A stretch of 38,384 nucleotides of DNA from CAZFQG01 sp964520785 (GTDB taxonomy: Bacteria > Planctomycetota > Planctomycetia > Pirellulales > Thermoguttaceae). The notes beneath the pieces are model-generated. The model did no database searches, was not told the origin of the DNA, and saw nothing but the letters and a program-made list of their open reading frames with translations. Location: assembly GCA_964520785.1 (NCBI GenBank), contig CAZFQG010000036.1, positions 1 to 38,384 of the forward strand, read 5' to 3'. Made by a program: the position numbers and the translations under genes. Numbering within the stretch: position 1 is the stretch's first letter; the number at the start of each line of letters is the position of its first letter. Below are positions 9,001 to 16,429 of this stretch, in pieces.

Positions 9001-10674
9001 GAAATCCCAAACGGGGCCCGCCACCAGTTTTCCTCCACGGTCGAGGTAGAAGAACTGGCTCAGACGAAATCCATCGATGTTCTTCATCCCCTCGTTCACG
9101 ATGAAATGGTCGACGAAGGACAAAACGTCGATATAGGCCGCGTATCCGGTTTCCGGATCGTCGTAGTCCGATCCGTGGAGTGCTCGTTCGAATTCCGTGA
9201 ACCAGGAGGACAGCCATGCCCGCTGCTGGGCATTGATTTGATTCTCCTTCGGATAGACGTAGTACAGTCTGTGGTTCTCGATCGGCGTGAGGAAACCGTT
9301 GTCTCCGGGGTCCGCGCGGTCGCGTTTGACGATGTAACCCCCGGCGATTTCCGGAAGTTGCGTATCCGCCAAGGACATTTTGGCGACGTCGACGCGCTGG
9401 GGGTCGCGCTTGATTTTTTCTATCAATAGATAAACGCCCAGATAGTCGGCGTAGGTCAGTATTCCGTCGCCGTCGGTGTCCATGAAAAGCTCGAAGAATT
9501 GCGTCCGCGGGGCGTATTGCCCCATGTCGGCCGCCCACTTATATGTCAGATAATTCCGGATGAGCGATTTGTCGGAATAGGGGGCGTAGAGAACCCAGTC
9601 CGATTCGGCCGGAAGGCCGAAGAGGGACACGTCCAGATCGTCATTGTTCATGCCCCACGTCTCGAACGCGTATTGTTTCTTCGCGAAATTGAGCGAACTG
9701 GAGCCCCGAAGCTTGATTCCTCCCGGCCCGACGTAATCCGCCTCGTCGGTCAGATACGTCCGTCCTTGCTCCGGAGCCGGCACGAAGGCCGAGGCAACGC
9801 GCCGATAGTACCATTCGTTCGGTATCGTCCCCAGCGTATCGATCGCGACCAAGGGGAGATTCGAGCTGAACGTCGCCAGATCGGACCCGAGCCCGATGTA
9901 GGTCCGCTCGACTACCGGTCCCGGTTCCTCGCCAGGCCGGACCGTACATGCGCGGATGAAGGTCGTTCGCGTTAAGGTGATCGGCTCGGAATACGTGTAA
10001 GTCGACGCCGAACCGGCTTTCGGCGTCGTTCCGTTGGTCGTATAGAGGATGCTTGCACCGGGAGTATTCGTCGTCAACTCCAGCGTGAGATTCCCGACGA
10101 ATGTACCCCCCTCGCGCGAGAAGTGGACATGGGGGACCTCGCCGGTAATCTCCAGGCCGAACCCGTTTACCTTCCCCGGAGTCGGCGCCGCGAAATGCCG
10201 CTGCACCCCCACCGTGTTCAGCCCGAACGAGATATCGGTGTATTGCGCCGAATACTCGATTTCTTGCATGACGGTCCGCCCGTCCGGCGCGACTAGCGCC
10301 AAATATCCCCCGTCCGCGTCAATCTTGAAGTTGGTGTGAACCTGATTCCGGTAATAGACGTCCTTTCCGCTGCAATAGACCACCAGATACCCGCTGGCGG
10401 CGATCGTGACGTCCGGAAAAGACCACTTGTCCAACGCATTCGGGTCATTCGTCAGGTACCAGGACGAAAGATTCAAAGGTGACGGCCAGGCATTGTGAAT
10501 CTCCAGCCAGTCCACTGAATTGCCATCAAAATCTTCGAGCGTCCGGTCGTTCGAAGCCAGGAACTCGGTGATTTGAAGCGAGAGCAAGCGTCGCGATTCC
10601 AGTCGTTCCATCCGCAGAAGTCGCGGACCCCCGCTCCGCCCCGTGCTCGCTTGAATATTTTTGTGATTTGCCAT
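6010..10674 (-). CDS. Giant CotH-kinase / lamin-tail / dockerin surface protein
   Basis: The 1554-residue product opens with the planctomycete leader-like motif RMERLESRRLLS (about 21-32), which marks exported multidomain proteins. Domains in order: lamin-tail domain (about 33-150, ITEFLASNDRT, WLEIHN); chitobiase-type C-terminal domain (about 180-265, ILYTTNGTTPK); CotH domain (about 270-650, with LRGSSSLNFAKKQYAFE, KDPQRVDV-like and GPVWDFNLSMGN); a second chitobiase-type unit (YDVYYTLDGTDPRIW); a jelly-roll-like region; at least three more lamin-tail units (ITEIMYNPPG, VVNEVLSNGG, ISEIHYLPSE); and a type I dockerin at 1428-1484 with two Ca2+-binding repeats (GDLNADGFVDTEDLD, GDPSGDGVVGTLDLG). 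CotH proteins are protein kinases in spore coats, but in this architecture the activity is unproven. It is probably cell-surface or secreted. Its 3' end overlaps the symporter gene tail to tail by 11 bp. Confidence 0.85.
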   Translation of the reverse strand: MANHKNIQASTGRSGGPRLLRMERLESRRLLSLQITEFLASNDRTLEDFDGNSVDWLEIHNAWPSPLNLSSWYLTNDPNALDKWSFPDVTIAASGYLVVYCSGKDVYYRNQVHTNFKIDADGGYLALVAPDGRTVMQEIEYSAQYTDISFGLNTVGVQRHFAAPTPGKVNGFGLEITGEVPHVHFSREGGTFVGNLTLELTTNTPGASILYTTNGTTPKAGSASTYTYSEPITLTRTTFIRACTVRPGEEPGPVVERTYIGLGSDLATFSSNLPLVAIDTLGTIPNEWYYRRVASAFVPAPEQGRTYLTDEADYVGPGGIKLRGSSSLNFAKKQYAFETWGMNNDDLDVSLFGLPAESDWVLYAPYSDKSLIRNYLTYKWAADMGQYAPRTQFFELFMDTDGDGILTYADYLGVYLLIEKIKRDPQRVDVAKMSLADTQLPEIAGGYIVKRDRADPGDNGFLTPIENHRLYYVYPKENQINAQQRAWLSSWFTEFERALHGSDYDDPETGYAAYIDVLSFVDHFIVNEGMKNIDGFRLSQFFYLDRGGKLVAGPVWDFNLSMGNADYNGGQYTTGWYYPYSTSAGYRYYPTLFRDPNFTQAYIDRLNDLRQGVLSTANMWADIDEIVGILHEAQQRNFERWKILGVKLWPNYYVGKTYADEINYLKNWLRDRFAWLDNQYLPPPAFSEREGIMDVPFGLTLSAGRSGRNYDVYYTLDGTDPRIWHAEKPDLLISKGAVWKYLDDGSDQGIAWRMPGFDDSSWASGPAELGYGDGDEATVVGYGPSAAAKYATTYFRTTFEVEDWTKYDGLTLNLIRDDGALIYINGIEVGRLGLPNYNVDYSTYATEVISGAAETTWEILTIADAPLISGTNTIAVEIHQASPTSSDMSFDLELLGGKTQTGGIAASAQSFDGPPLQFGETTVVTARAFDGANWSGLVQRVYATYDPGEVRITEIMYNPPGARNDKESRFSAKDFEYIELTNTGDTPAWVVGYSLLVGVEFTASSEGVKYIAPGQSVVVVSNREAFVKRYGSGVPILGTYSGNLSNSGEMILLLDHRPGPVHHFVYDDGGEWPRRADGQGGSLEIVDPDGDYANPANWRDSAEWLGSPGTYSREVRKNVVVNEVLSNGGPSGADAIELHNTAGAAVEIGGWFLTDSDEHPFRFRVPDGTVIEPGGYVVFTEAEFNQGGTGFSLSGVFGGQIWLIETDASGEPFRFADHVAFKAAASGESFARWPNGSGYLYPAAEVTLGAENAPPRVGPVIISEIHYLPSENGFEFIEIHNPTAGSVDLTDWHLGGGVHYLFGATVVEPGASLVVTGFDPMDSETLAEFQAYVGRPIVPVGPFLGDLSDSGDRLVLERANPRRPEAPFTTPYTLEDVVSYGGTVEWPVPMGGESLHRIAAELFGDVGANWSASGRSAGEVPWLGGIEGDLNADGFVDTEDLDIIRANWGRTDVVPGNLLDGDPSGDGVVGTLDLGIVRANWGRGVASAASEASTPARIAAADVVWAEAARSFDPRQAAEAAWLEELGARRRGVRAAAGLELPPASLLEPGDVIA

Positions 10675-10769
10675 GTGATTCTAATTGCACAGGGAACCTT
10701 GAGCCGCTCCTACGCACGCGCTTTCCCCAGCATCTCAAAACTCGATTCTAAACGGAAGCGCGAGAATAA

Positions 10770-12002
10770 TCAATCCTCCCGTACGACCCCGTTCGGCTCG
10801 GCGTCTTCAAACCGGAACGCCCCGGCTACGTCCCGCCGCGGCCGCGCCTTCGCCTCCCTGACGGCACGCTCGACGAGAAACAGAATCGCCTGATAATTCG
10901 GATCGTCCTTCGAGGCGTAGCCGACGCGGCCGCAACGTTCCCAGCCCCCGGCCGATTTGTCCAGCGGGGCGATGAGGAAGAGACTCCGCTCGGGTTCGTG
11001 GAGGTCGATCCAGTCGACACGGGTGATCTGGGCCGGGTCCTGATGGCAACAGCGGCACCGCGCCAGGTGCATTTGGGCGATTTGCTCGATGAGGAAGTCA
11101 TCGGCGGCGAGGTCATACGGCTCCTCCGCCGGGCGTTTATTGACGAAACCGTCGTGGTAAGGTGCGTTCGCGTCGATCCAGGTCACCAGACTTCGCATTT
11201 CCATTTCGTCGAGCTTGGCCCGCCCGGGGCAGGTCCCTTTCGTGATCGCCTGGATCAATCTGCTCCGGTGAGATCCGAATGGAAGCGGCTCGGTTATCGC
11301 CGCGTCTGCCTGGACCGGAGAACATGACACCAGCTTGTGTTCCATCATCGTCTCGAACGCCCTGTTGTGGCCGTACCCGGCAATGCCGCCGGGATGCTTC
11401 GTCAGGCCGCCGAAGAAGTCCATTCCCCCATCGGGACGGATTCCACTATGGCAACGGACGCAGTGCCGATCGAGAATCGGCTGGATGTCGCGGAGAAAAC
11501 TCACCGGCCGCATTCCCCACGGCGGGGGAACCGGTTCCTTGGGCTCTTGCTGCAACGCGATGGGGAAATCCGCGGGCGCGAATTGCGGCGATTCCTCCCG
11601 GGTTTCGTGGCAGCCGACGCACCCGCGGTGTTCGCCCGGCTGAAAGCTGATGAACGAACGCATCCGCCGCGGTTCCATGTGGTTTTCGTCGAGCAACTGG
11701 AAGTCGACCGGCATGTCGGCCGGGACGCGGAAATGGGCGCTCCCGTCGGACTCAAAGGGAACGGTCCCGAGAATCCGCACCGGCGTCCAGTTGGTGGGGT
11801 CGGCCTTCCGCGGCCCGTCGGCCTCGACGACTTCTACGAATGGTGCCTCCTCCGCGAATGTGGAACCGGACAGACATTGAATCCACGGTAGCGCAAGACC
11901 AACCACCCACCCGGCATAACGTAGGAAGTGGCTTGCCGGTTCACGGCGCCGGATCGCGTCGTCTCTTCTCATCGAACCCCAAATCTCGCATCTTCGAACC
12001 AT
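10770..12002 (-). CDS. Secreted three-CxxCH cytochrome, short relative of HZS-alpha-like proteins
   Basis: From an ATG at 12002 the protein is 410 residues, with a signal-like segment (YAGWVVGLALPWIQCLSGSTFA). Three haem-attachment motifs are present: CVGCH (128-132), CVRCH (181-185) and CRCCH (316-320). The segment DGSAHFRVPAD..., followed by MRSFISFQPGEHRGCVGCHE, closely parallels the C-terminal part of the 1119-residue protein at 27674-31033 (DGSAHFRVPAD..., MRTFVNFQAGETRSCIGCHE). This is therefore a short paralogue that lacks the N-terminal propeller part. It is probably a periplasmic electron carrier or redox enzyme of unknown substrate. The start at 12002 has GGAGG nine bases upstream; a GTG at 12107 and an ATG at 11972 are alternatives. 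It lies in a minus-strand cluster with the DUF1080 gene upstream and the CotH gene downstream. Confidence 0.75.
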   Translation of the reverse strand: MVRRCEIWGSMRRDDAIRRREPASHFLRYAGWVVGLALPWIQCLSGSTFAEEAPFVEVVEADGPRKADPTNWTPVRILGTVPFESDGSAHFRVPADMPVDFQLLDENHMEPRRMRSFISFQPGEHRGCVGCHETREESPQFAPADFPIALQQEPKEPVPPPWGMRPVSFLRDIQPILDRHCVRCHSGIRPDGGMDFFGGLTKHPGGIAGYGHNRAFETMMEHKLVSCSPVQADAAITEPLPFGSHRSRLIQAITKGTCPGRAKLDEMEMRSLVTWIDANAPYHDGFVNKRPAEEPYDLAADDFLIEQIAQMHLARCRCCHQDPAQITRVDWIDLHEPERSLFLIAPLDKSAGGWERCGRVGYASKDDPNYQAILFLVERAVREAKARPRRDVAGAFRFEDAEPNGVVRED

Positions 12003-12128
12003 CTCCTCGCGCCTCCGACGTTTCAAACGGTTAAGCTGGCAACCCATTCCACTCCCAAGATACCCGATCGGCAATCCCGTGTCGAGGATCGGATCCGACT
12101 GAATCACACTTCCATCACCTTTATATGT

Positions 12129-12148
12129 CCCCCCTAGCGTGTCGGGGG
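12129..12148. terminator. G/C hairpin between DUF1080 and cytochrome genes
   Basis: CCCCCC at 12129-12134 can pair with GGGGG at 12144-12148 across a nine-base loop, a few bases after the DUF1080 stop codon. There is no T-run on the minus-strand side, so it may be a weak terminator, an attenuator or an mRNA 3'-end stabiliser. Confidence 0.25.
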
Positions 12149-12155
12149 TTATTCA

Positions 12156-13343
12156 CTACCAACGGTCCGGAATTTCCGATATCCGCAGATTCTTGAACAA
12201 GAAATCGGTCGTTGGGTCATGCCCTTGCAGTTGTATCGTTCCCGGTTCAGTCCGAAGTCCCTTGCGGGGGTTCTCATGCGGCTTTCTGGTGTCGGTCCAA
12301 TCAGAGACCTGAATTCCGTTGACCCAAACGGCCATGTGATTGTCGCAGACGTGGATCGTTTTCGTAAACCATTCGAAATCCTTCGCGACGATCTTTCGAG
12401 CATCCTGGCGGCGGAAGATGCCGCCGGTCCCGCAGTCGGCGGGCCTGTTCGGGTCGCCGTCGATCATGGAATTGTGGATCTGACTCTCATAACCCATCAT
12501 GACATCCCCAGGTATGCAGCGAAAAAAGACACCCGAGTTGAGATCATCACCGTTGACAAATACCTGCAACTGGAGAATGAAATTGCCGTATTTCCCCTCC
12601 GTTTCGATCTGTCCCTTCCCGTTTCGGATTCGCATTTCCCCCTTATCCGTGACACTGACGACGCTATCCATCTCGGGATAAGTCACCCAGCCGGAAAGGT
12701 CCATCCCGTTGAACAGGCTCCGTGCGCCGACGGGTTTGAGTTTGATCGCGCGAAAGGAGACCGGGTCACCCGCGAACTCCAGGGCGATGTAGCCGCGTCC
12801 GGCCGGGGTGGGGTCGACGTACTGGACGACTTCCGTCCCGTTGATGCGAACCGTGATGGTGCCCGCTTCGGCGGATACATAAAGCGATTGCCACCCCGCT
12901 TCGGGGTTGTTTGTTTCCGCCTTCTTTCTTTGAAGTAGGCTCCCCGGTGGGGTTTCCGCGACTGATCCGAGCGAGACGGCGTACGCCTGCGTCGCCAGGT
13001 TGGTCGGCTTCGGGCTCGTCCGGAGATAGACGCCGCTCTTCCCGCCTGCCGAGAGTTTGTACTCGCACGCGAACTCGAAATCTCCAAACTGGCTCGTCGT
13101 CCGCAGAAGTCCGGGGGACCCCTCGGAGGCGGTGATCATTCCATCCGCGGCCTTCCAGTCCGCGTCGGATACCGGCGTCCAACCAAAAAGGGTCTCGCCA
13201 TCAAAGAGGAGTATCCAGCCGTCCGTGAGTTCCGTATCGCTCAGGGTGTTCGGCGACTGGGCCCCCAGTGGGGGCGAAAAAAAGGGGATAATTGCCAAGG
13301 AAAGCAAGGAGACTGCGGCAGCGGTTCGAATCGGGTGAATCAT
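12156..13343 (-). CDS. Secreted protein with two DUF1080 (3-keto-disaccharide hydrolase) domains
   Basis: From the ATG at 13343 the protein has 395 residues, with a signal peptide ending around PPLGAQS. Two concanavalin-like DUF1080 units follow. The first is at about 34-200 (GWILLFDGETLFGW, WKAADGMI, SGVYLRT, ITVRINGTEV, YIALEF). The second is at about 205-395 (RSLFNGMDLSGWVTY, GVFFRCIPGD, GTGGIFRRQ, HMAVWVNGIQVSDW, GTIQLQGHD, FLFKNLRISEI). DUF1080 (PF06439) is hugely expanded in planctomycetes, and some members hydrolyse 3-keto-glycosides. A sugar-related periplasmic role is therefore likely but unproven here. AGGAG lies ten bases before the ATG; the frame is open further upstream to 13529 but without a leader-like sequence. 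The gene is divergent from tadA. Confidence 0.85.
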   Translation of the reverse strand: MIHPIRTAAAVSLLSLAIIPFFSPPLGAQSPNTLSDTELTDGWILLFDGETLFGWTPVSDADWKAADGMITASEGSPGLLRTTSQFGDFEFACEYKLSAGGKSGVYLRTSPKPTNLATQAYAVSLGSVAETPPGSLLQRKKAETNNPEAGWQSLYVSAEAGTITVRINGTEVVQYVDPTPAGRGYIALEFAGDPVSFRAIKLKPVGARSLFNGMDLSGWVTYPEMDSVVSVTDKGEMRIRNGKGQIETEGKYGNFILQLQVFVNGDDLNSGVFFRCIPGDVMMGYESQIHNSMIDGDPNRPADCGTGGIFRRQDARKIVAKDFEWFTKTIHVCDNHMAVWVNGIQVSDWTDTRKPHENPRKGLRTEPGTIQLQGHDPTTDFLFKNLRISEIPDRW

Positions 13344-13500
13344 TCTGGGAATACTCCTGGTAAGTTCAAGCGGATGGTCTAGATTAACGAGAGTATACAC
13401 GACAGCCCGCTTTGGGCGAAACCGTCGCCCACCCGGCTGGGCCGAATTCGCCGCGATGCACGCCAACGCCAAATCTGATCCCGGACAATAAGGGAGTTTT

Positions 13501-13998
13501 GTGTCAGAAACCTTTGATCCCCAACTCATTCATTCACATTTCATGACCGCCGCCCTTGCCGAGGCGGAACAGGCGTTCGACGAGGACGAGGTACCGGTCG
13601 GGGCCGTGATCATGCATGAACGCATGCAAGAAGGTCGGATTATCGCCAGGGCCAGGAATCAGCGCGAACTCTTGCAGGATCCTACGGCACATGCGGAAAT
13701 GATCGCTATTACCCAAGCCGCGGCGGCACTGGGGTCTTGGCGGCTGGAAAGCTGCACGCTTTACGTTACCCTGGAGCCCTGCGCGATGTGCGCGGGGGCC
13801 ATCTTGCAGGCCCGGATTCCCCGCGTGGTATACGGAGCGATGGACCCAAAGGCAGGGGCGGTCCAAACCCTGTATCAGCTCCTCAGTGATCCCCGGTTGA
13901 ACCACCAATGTGAGATCGTGGCGGGCGTGTTGGCAAACGAATGCGGTACTATTCTTACACGTTTCTTCCAGAAACAGCGTAAACTGGGAAAAAAATAG
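13501..13998 (+). CDS. tadA: tRNA adenosine(34) deaminase TadA
   Basis: The 165-residue product is a cytidine-deaminase-fold enzyme that converts A34 to inosine in tRNA-Arg(ACG), allowing one tRNA to read CGU, CGC and CGA. The zinc-site motifs are clear: H64-A-E66 (HAEMIAI, with the catalytic Glu) and P93-C-A-M-C97 (LEPCAMCAGAI). The N-terminal helix with FMTAALAEAEQAF and the VPVGAVI strand are also typical. The C-terminal tail (TRFFQKQRKLGKK) matches the RNA-binding tail of TadA rather than of free-base deaminases. The start is GTG at 13501 with AAGGGAG in front. The gene is single, divergent from the DUF1080 gene, and acts in the cytoplasm. Confidence 0.93.
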   Translation: MSETFDPQLIHSHFMTAALAEAEQAFDEDEVPVGAVIMHERMQEGRIIARARNQRELLQDPTAHAEMIAITQAAAALGSWRLESCTLYVTLEPCAMCAGAILQARIPRVVYGAMDPKAGAVQTLYQLLSDPRLNHQCEIVAGVLANECGTILTRFFQKQRKLGKK

Positions 13999-14191
13999 AT
14001 GCGCCCGTGCCATTCTTGAAGGTTTTTGCCGGTGCCGAGCCGGCGAAGGACGCAACCGGAATGAGCTATCCTTTGCAGAGAGGTTTCGTCGGCGCCCGCT
14101 TTGTAGTCATGAGCAGTGTCGCGGACCTCGCCGAGGCGCGCGGCGGCGTCTCCGCGCGGATTCCATCCGTCACTCCTGAGGGACCTATTTC

Positions 14192-14404
14192 ATGCGACTG
14201 CTGATTCTTCTGGCATTGACATTCGTCGGGCTGGCCGTTTTGGGCGTTATCTCTTTCCACGGGAACGGGGAGTCCGTCACCGTCGAATTCGACGGGGAGC
14301 GGGCCAAAAAGGTCACGGAACGGGCCCTCGGTGCAGGAAAGGATCTCCGAGAAAGAATTCGCGATGATTCGTCCGACGCGACAGACCCTTCCGGATCGCA
14401 CTGA
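14192..14404 (+). CDS. Small single-pass membrane protein, unknown function
   Basis: The 70-residue product is one N-terminal membrane helix (LLILLALTFVGLAVLGVISF, residues 3-22) followed by a short strand-like part (ESVTVEFDGERA) and a charged helix (KKVTERALGAGKDLRERIRDD) rich in Lys, Arg and Asp. It has no catalytic motif. Similar short proteins with one helix and a charged tail occur in other planctomycetes as I recall, without known function. GAGGG lies eight bases before the ATG. The gene stands alone between tadA and the convergent glycosyl-phosphotransferase, with a large hairpin behind it. Confidence 0.65.
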   Translation: MRLLILLALTFVGLAVLGVISFHGNGESVTVEFDGERAKKVTERALGAGKDLRERIRDDSSDATDPSGSH

Positions 14405-14493
14405 ACCCGCCGGTATGTTGGCTTGAGTTGAAGGCGTTTTCCCGTTTTCCGGTTGTTCCGCTCTGGGCGTGAATCGGACTTCGCCGAGAATAG

Positions 14494-14535
14494 CAAGTCG
14501 GCGGATTCGGACTCTTGTTCGAATCGGCCGACTTG
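14494..14535. terminator. Bidirectional terminator-like hairpin between convergent genes
   Basis: Two 16-bp arms (14494-14509 and 14520-14535) are complementary at 15 of 16 positions around a ten-base loop. The hairpin sits between the stop of the small membrane protein gene (plus) and the stop of the glycosyl-phosphotransferase gene (minus). It lacks a T-run on either side, so it is a structural rather than a classical intrinsic terminator. Confidence 0.5.
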
Positions 14536-14556
14536 ATCCGGCGAAAGAAGAGGACG

Positions 14557-15690
14557 CTATTCCCCTCGCTCTTTGCGGTCTTTCTTCCTGGCGCGGCGTC
14601 CGGTCGTCTCCAAAATGGCGATCAGCGTCAACATGCAACCGACCAAGAGCAGGACGACGACGGCACCGAACCCGTTGACCTGGTGAAGGAGCAGGGCGCC
14701 AAGTCCACAGGCGGTCGTGGTGAGATAGATCGTCAGGACGGCCTGACCCTTGGTCATCCCAAGTTGCACCAGCCGGTGAGAGAAATGGAAGCGGTCGGCC
14801 TCGAACGGGCTGCGTCCACCGCGGATGCGGATGAGGATGACCGTGCTTGCATCGTACAGGGGAACCGCCATGACGCACAGCGGAGCCAAGACGGCGTGTT
14901 TCGGCACGTCGTTTCCGGCGAACGTAGCCGTCAGCGTGATGATCGCCAAAAGGTAGCCTACGAGATAGCTCCCGGCGTCTCCGAGGAACAGCCTCGCCGG
15001 GGGGCGGTTGTGGGCGAGAAATCCGAGTAGTGATCCGACGATAACCAGCAGGAAACCGCCAATGAACAACTGCGGCTGATTGGTTGCCGGATCGGGGGCG
15101 AGAAGCATCGCCGCCGCCAGAATCGACGCGGCGATGGCAGCGACACCGCCAGAGAGGCCGTCCATGTTGTCCAGCATGTTAAACGCATTGATGAGCCCGA
15201 CAATCCAGAGGACGCTCAGCGCGTCCGTCAACCAGGGGAGTTCGAGAAAGAGGCTCACCCGCCATCCCATCGCCGTCATTGCGAAGGCGACGGCGCATTG
15301 GACCGCCAAACGAATCTTCCAGGACAGGCCGCGCCGATCATCGTATAGCCCCACTCCCATCAAGAGGGTTCCTCCGGCGAGGATCATCCAAAGTCTTCCG
15401 GATTCGGAGAGTAGTCCCGGAAGATGCGGCTGGACGAATCCCGGCACCGGCAAAACCGGCCGCTCCGCTCCGCCAAGATTCCAGATCAGGATTTGCCCTA
15501 TTGCCAGCGGCAGCACGATGCCCGTCCAGACCGCCAGTCCACCTCCCAAGGGAACGATTCGCCCGTGATCCTTTCGTTCGGAGGGACGGTCAACCAGACC
15601 CATTCGCGGCGCGAACCGCCGCACGGCCCAACCGGTCGCGTAACAGACCAAAAAGCTTGGAAGAAGCGAACCGAATAGCAGCCAACTCAC
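14557..15690 (-). CDS. Polyprenyl-phosphate sugar-1-phosphate transferase (WecA/TagO/MraY superfamily)
   Basis: The 377-residue integral membrane protein has about ten hydrophobic segments and the family's cytoplasmic motifs: DD at 117-118 (GLYDDRRGLSWKIRL), NMLDNMDGLSGG at 171-182, FLGDAGS at 235-241 and HFSHRL at 302-307. Such enzymes transfer a UDP-linked amino-sugar 1-phosphate to undecaprenyl phosphate and start a cell-surface polysaccharide. The HRL-type loop favours the WecA/TagO branch over MraY, so an UDP-GlcNAc-like donor is likely. The frame is open further upstream, but the true start is the GTG at 15690, which shares one base with the TAG stop of the DUF4416 gene and has GGGGAG in front. 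The two genes are thus translationally coupled. Confidence 0.88.
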   Translation of the reverse strand: MSWLLFGSLLPSFLVCYATGWAVRRFAPRMGLVDRPSERKDHGRIVPLGGGLAVWTGIVLPLAIGQILIWNLGGAERPVLPVPGFVQPHLPGLLSESGRLWMILAGGTLLMGVGLYDDRRGLSWKIRLAVQCAVAFAMTAMGWRVSLFLELPWLTDALSVLWIVGLINAFNMLDNMDGLSGGVAAIAASILAAAMLLAPDPATNQPQLFIGGFLLVIVGSLLGFLAHNRPPARLFLGDAGSYLVGYLLAIITLTATFAGNDVPKHAVLAPLCVMAVPLYDASTVILIRIRGGRSPFEADRFHFSHRLVQLGMTKGQAVLTIYLTTTACGLGALLLHQVNGFGAVVVLLLVGCMLTLIAILETTGRRARKKDRKERGE

Positions 15691-16244
15691 TAAATCGTCT
15701 CCCCTCGTTCTTCGCGCAGTCGGCGGTGCAGGTAATCGCGGCAGCGGCTGAAGAAGACCTGATAGTCTTCGCGGCGATAGTCGGGAAATGTATACCGGTG
15801 GTGATGCCAAGCTTTTCCTTGGAAGTAGAGCGTAATCTCGGCGTACATGCCGCGGTCGAGGTAGATGCGGTGGGCGTAGTCCTTCGTCGAGGCCAGGATG
15901 AGCTTGCTCAAGGTGAGATAGCCGGGATCGAGATTCAAAGGCCTTGCCTCCGAATACTCGGACTCCGCGGCGCATTCCTCCTCCCAGGCATTAGCCTGGT
16001 ACTTGACGTCAACCAGTTTCCCGGGATCGAACAATGTCTCGAAAGCCCAGAAGACCTTCTTCAAATCCGGGCCCATCGTAGATTCGTAATAATCGGTACG
16101 ATAGAACTGGAAGGCCTCGCTCTCCAGGGCGATCGGACCCCAACCGGCGGCCGCCTTTCGTCGTGCCCAGTCCAGTGCCTGGCGGTGCCGGCTGAACGCG
16201 GCCGTAATGAGCAATGTGGGGGAATGAAGCTGGGGGTTTCCCAT
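15690..16244 (-). CDS. DUF4416 family protein
   Basis: The 184-residue product fits DUF4416, a family of uncharacterised proteins common in planctomycetes and deltaproteobacteria. Typical phrases are LLITAAFSRHRQALDWAR, WGPIALESEAF, TDYYESTMGPDLKK, the NLDPGYLTLSKLILAS block near residue 104, KDYAHRIYLDRGMYAEITL and a tail with YRREDYQVFF. There is no signal peptide or membrane segment, so it is cytoplasmic. The family's function is unknown. Here it shares a one-base stop/start overlap with a polyprenyl-phosphate sugar transferase, which hints at a role in surface polysaccharide or lipid-linked sugar metabolism. The ATG at 16244 has no strong ribosome-binding site. Confidence 0.85.
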   Translation of the reverse strand: MGNPQLHSPTLLITAAFSRHRQALDWARRKAAAGWGPIALESEAFQFYRTDYYESTMGPDLKKVFWAFETLFDPGKLVDVKYQANAWEEECAAESEYSEARPLNLDPGYLTLSKLILASTKDYAHRIYLDRGMYAEITLYFQGKAWHHHRYTFPDYRREDYQVFFSRCRDYLHRRLREERGETI

Positions 16245-16429
16245 GGGATCTATCGCTAACTCGCCTCTTGATCGCGATTCCTAAGTATAGGGCCTTTTCA
16301 CGTTTGGCGAAGGCCGGCCTGGCGACGACCGACCGAGCGATCGTCAAGGCGAGCCCCTTTTTCCCCTTCCCTCGATACGGTACACTTCCCACGTGAACCC
16401 ATCGGTAAACGAATTCCCCAAGGTCACTC

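Noticed and set aside
8399..9538. 379-codon minus-strand frame
   Set aside because: Out-of-frame shadow of the CotH gene, which runs through the whole interval in another frame with clear domains.
15691..15975. N-terminal extension of the sugar transferase
   Set aside because: The 95 extra codons are Arg/Pro-rich and overlap the DUF4416 gene out of frame; the GTG at 15690 has a ribosome-binding site and starts at the first membrane helix.
15279..16259. 326-codon plus-strand frame
   Set aside because: Antisense to the sugar transferase and DUF4416 genes, both of which have clear family motifs.
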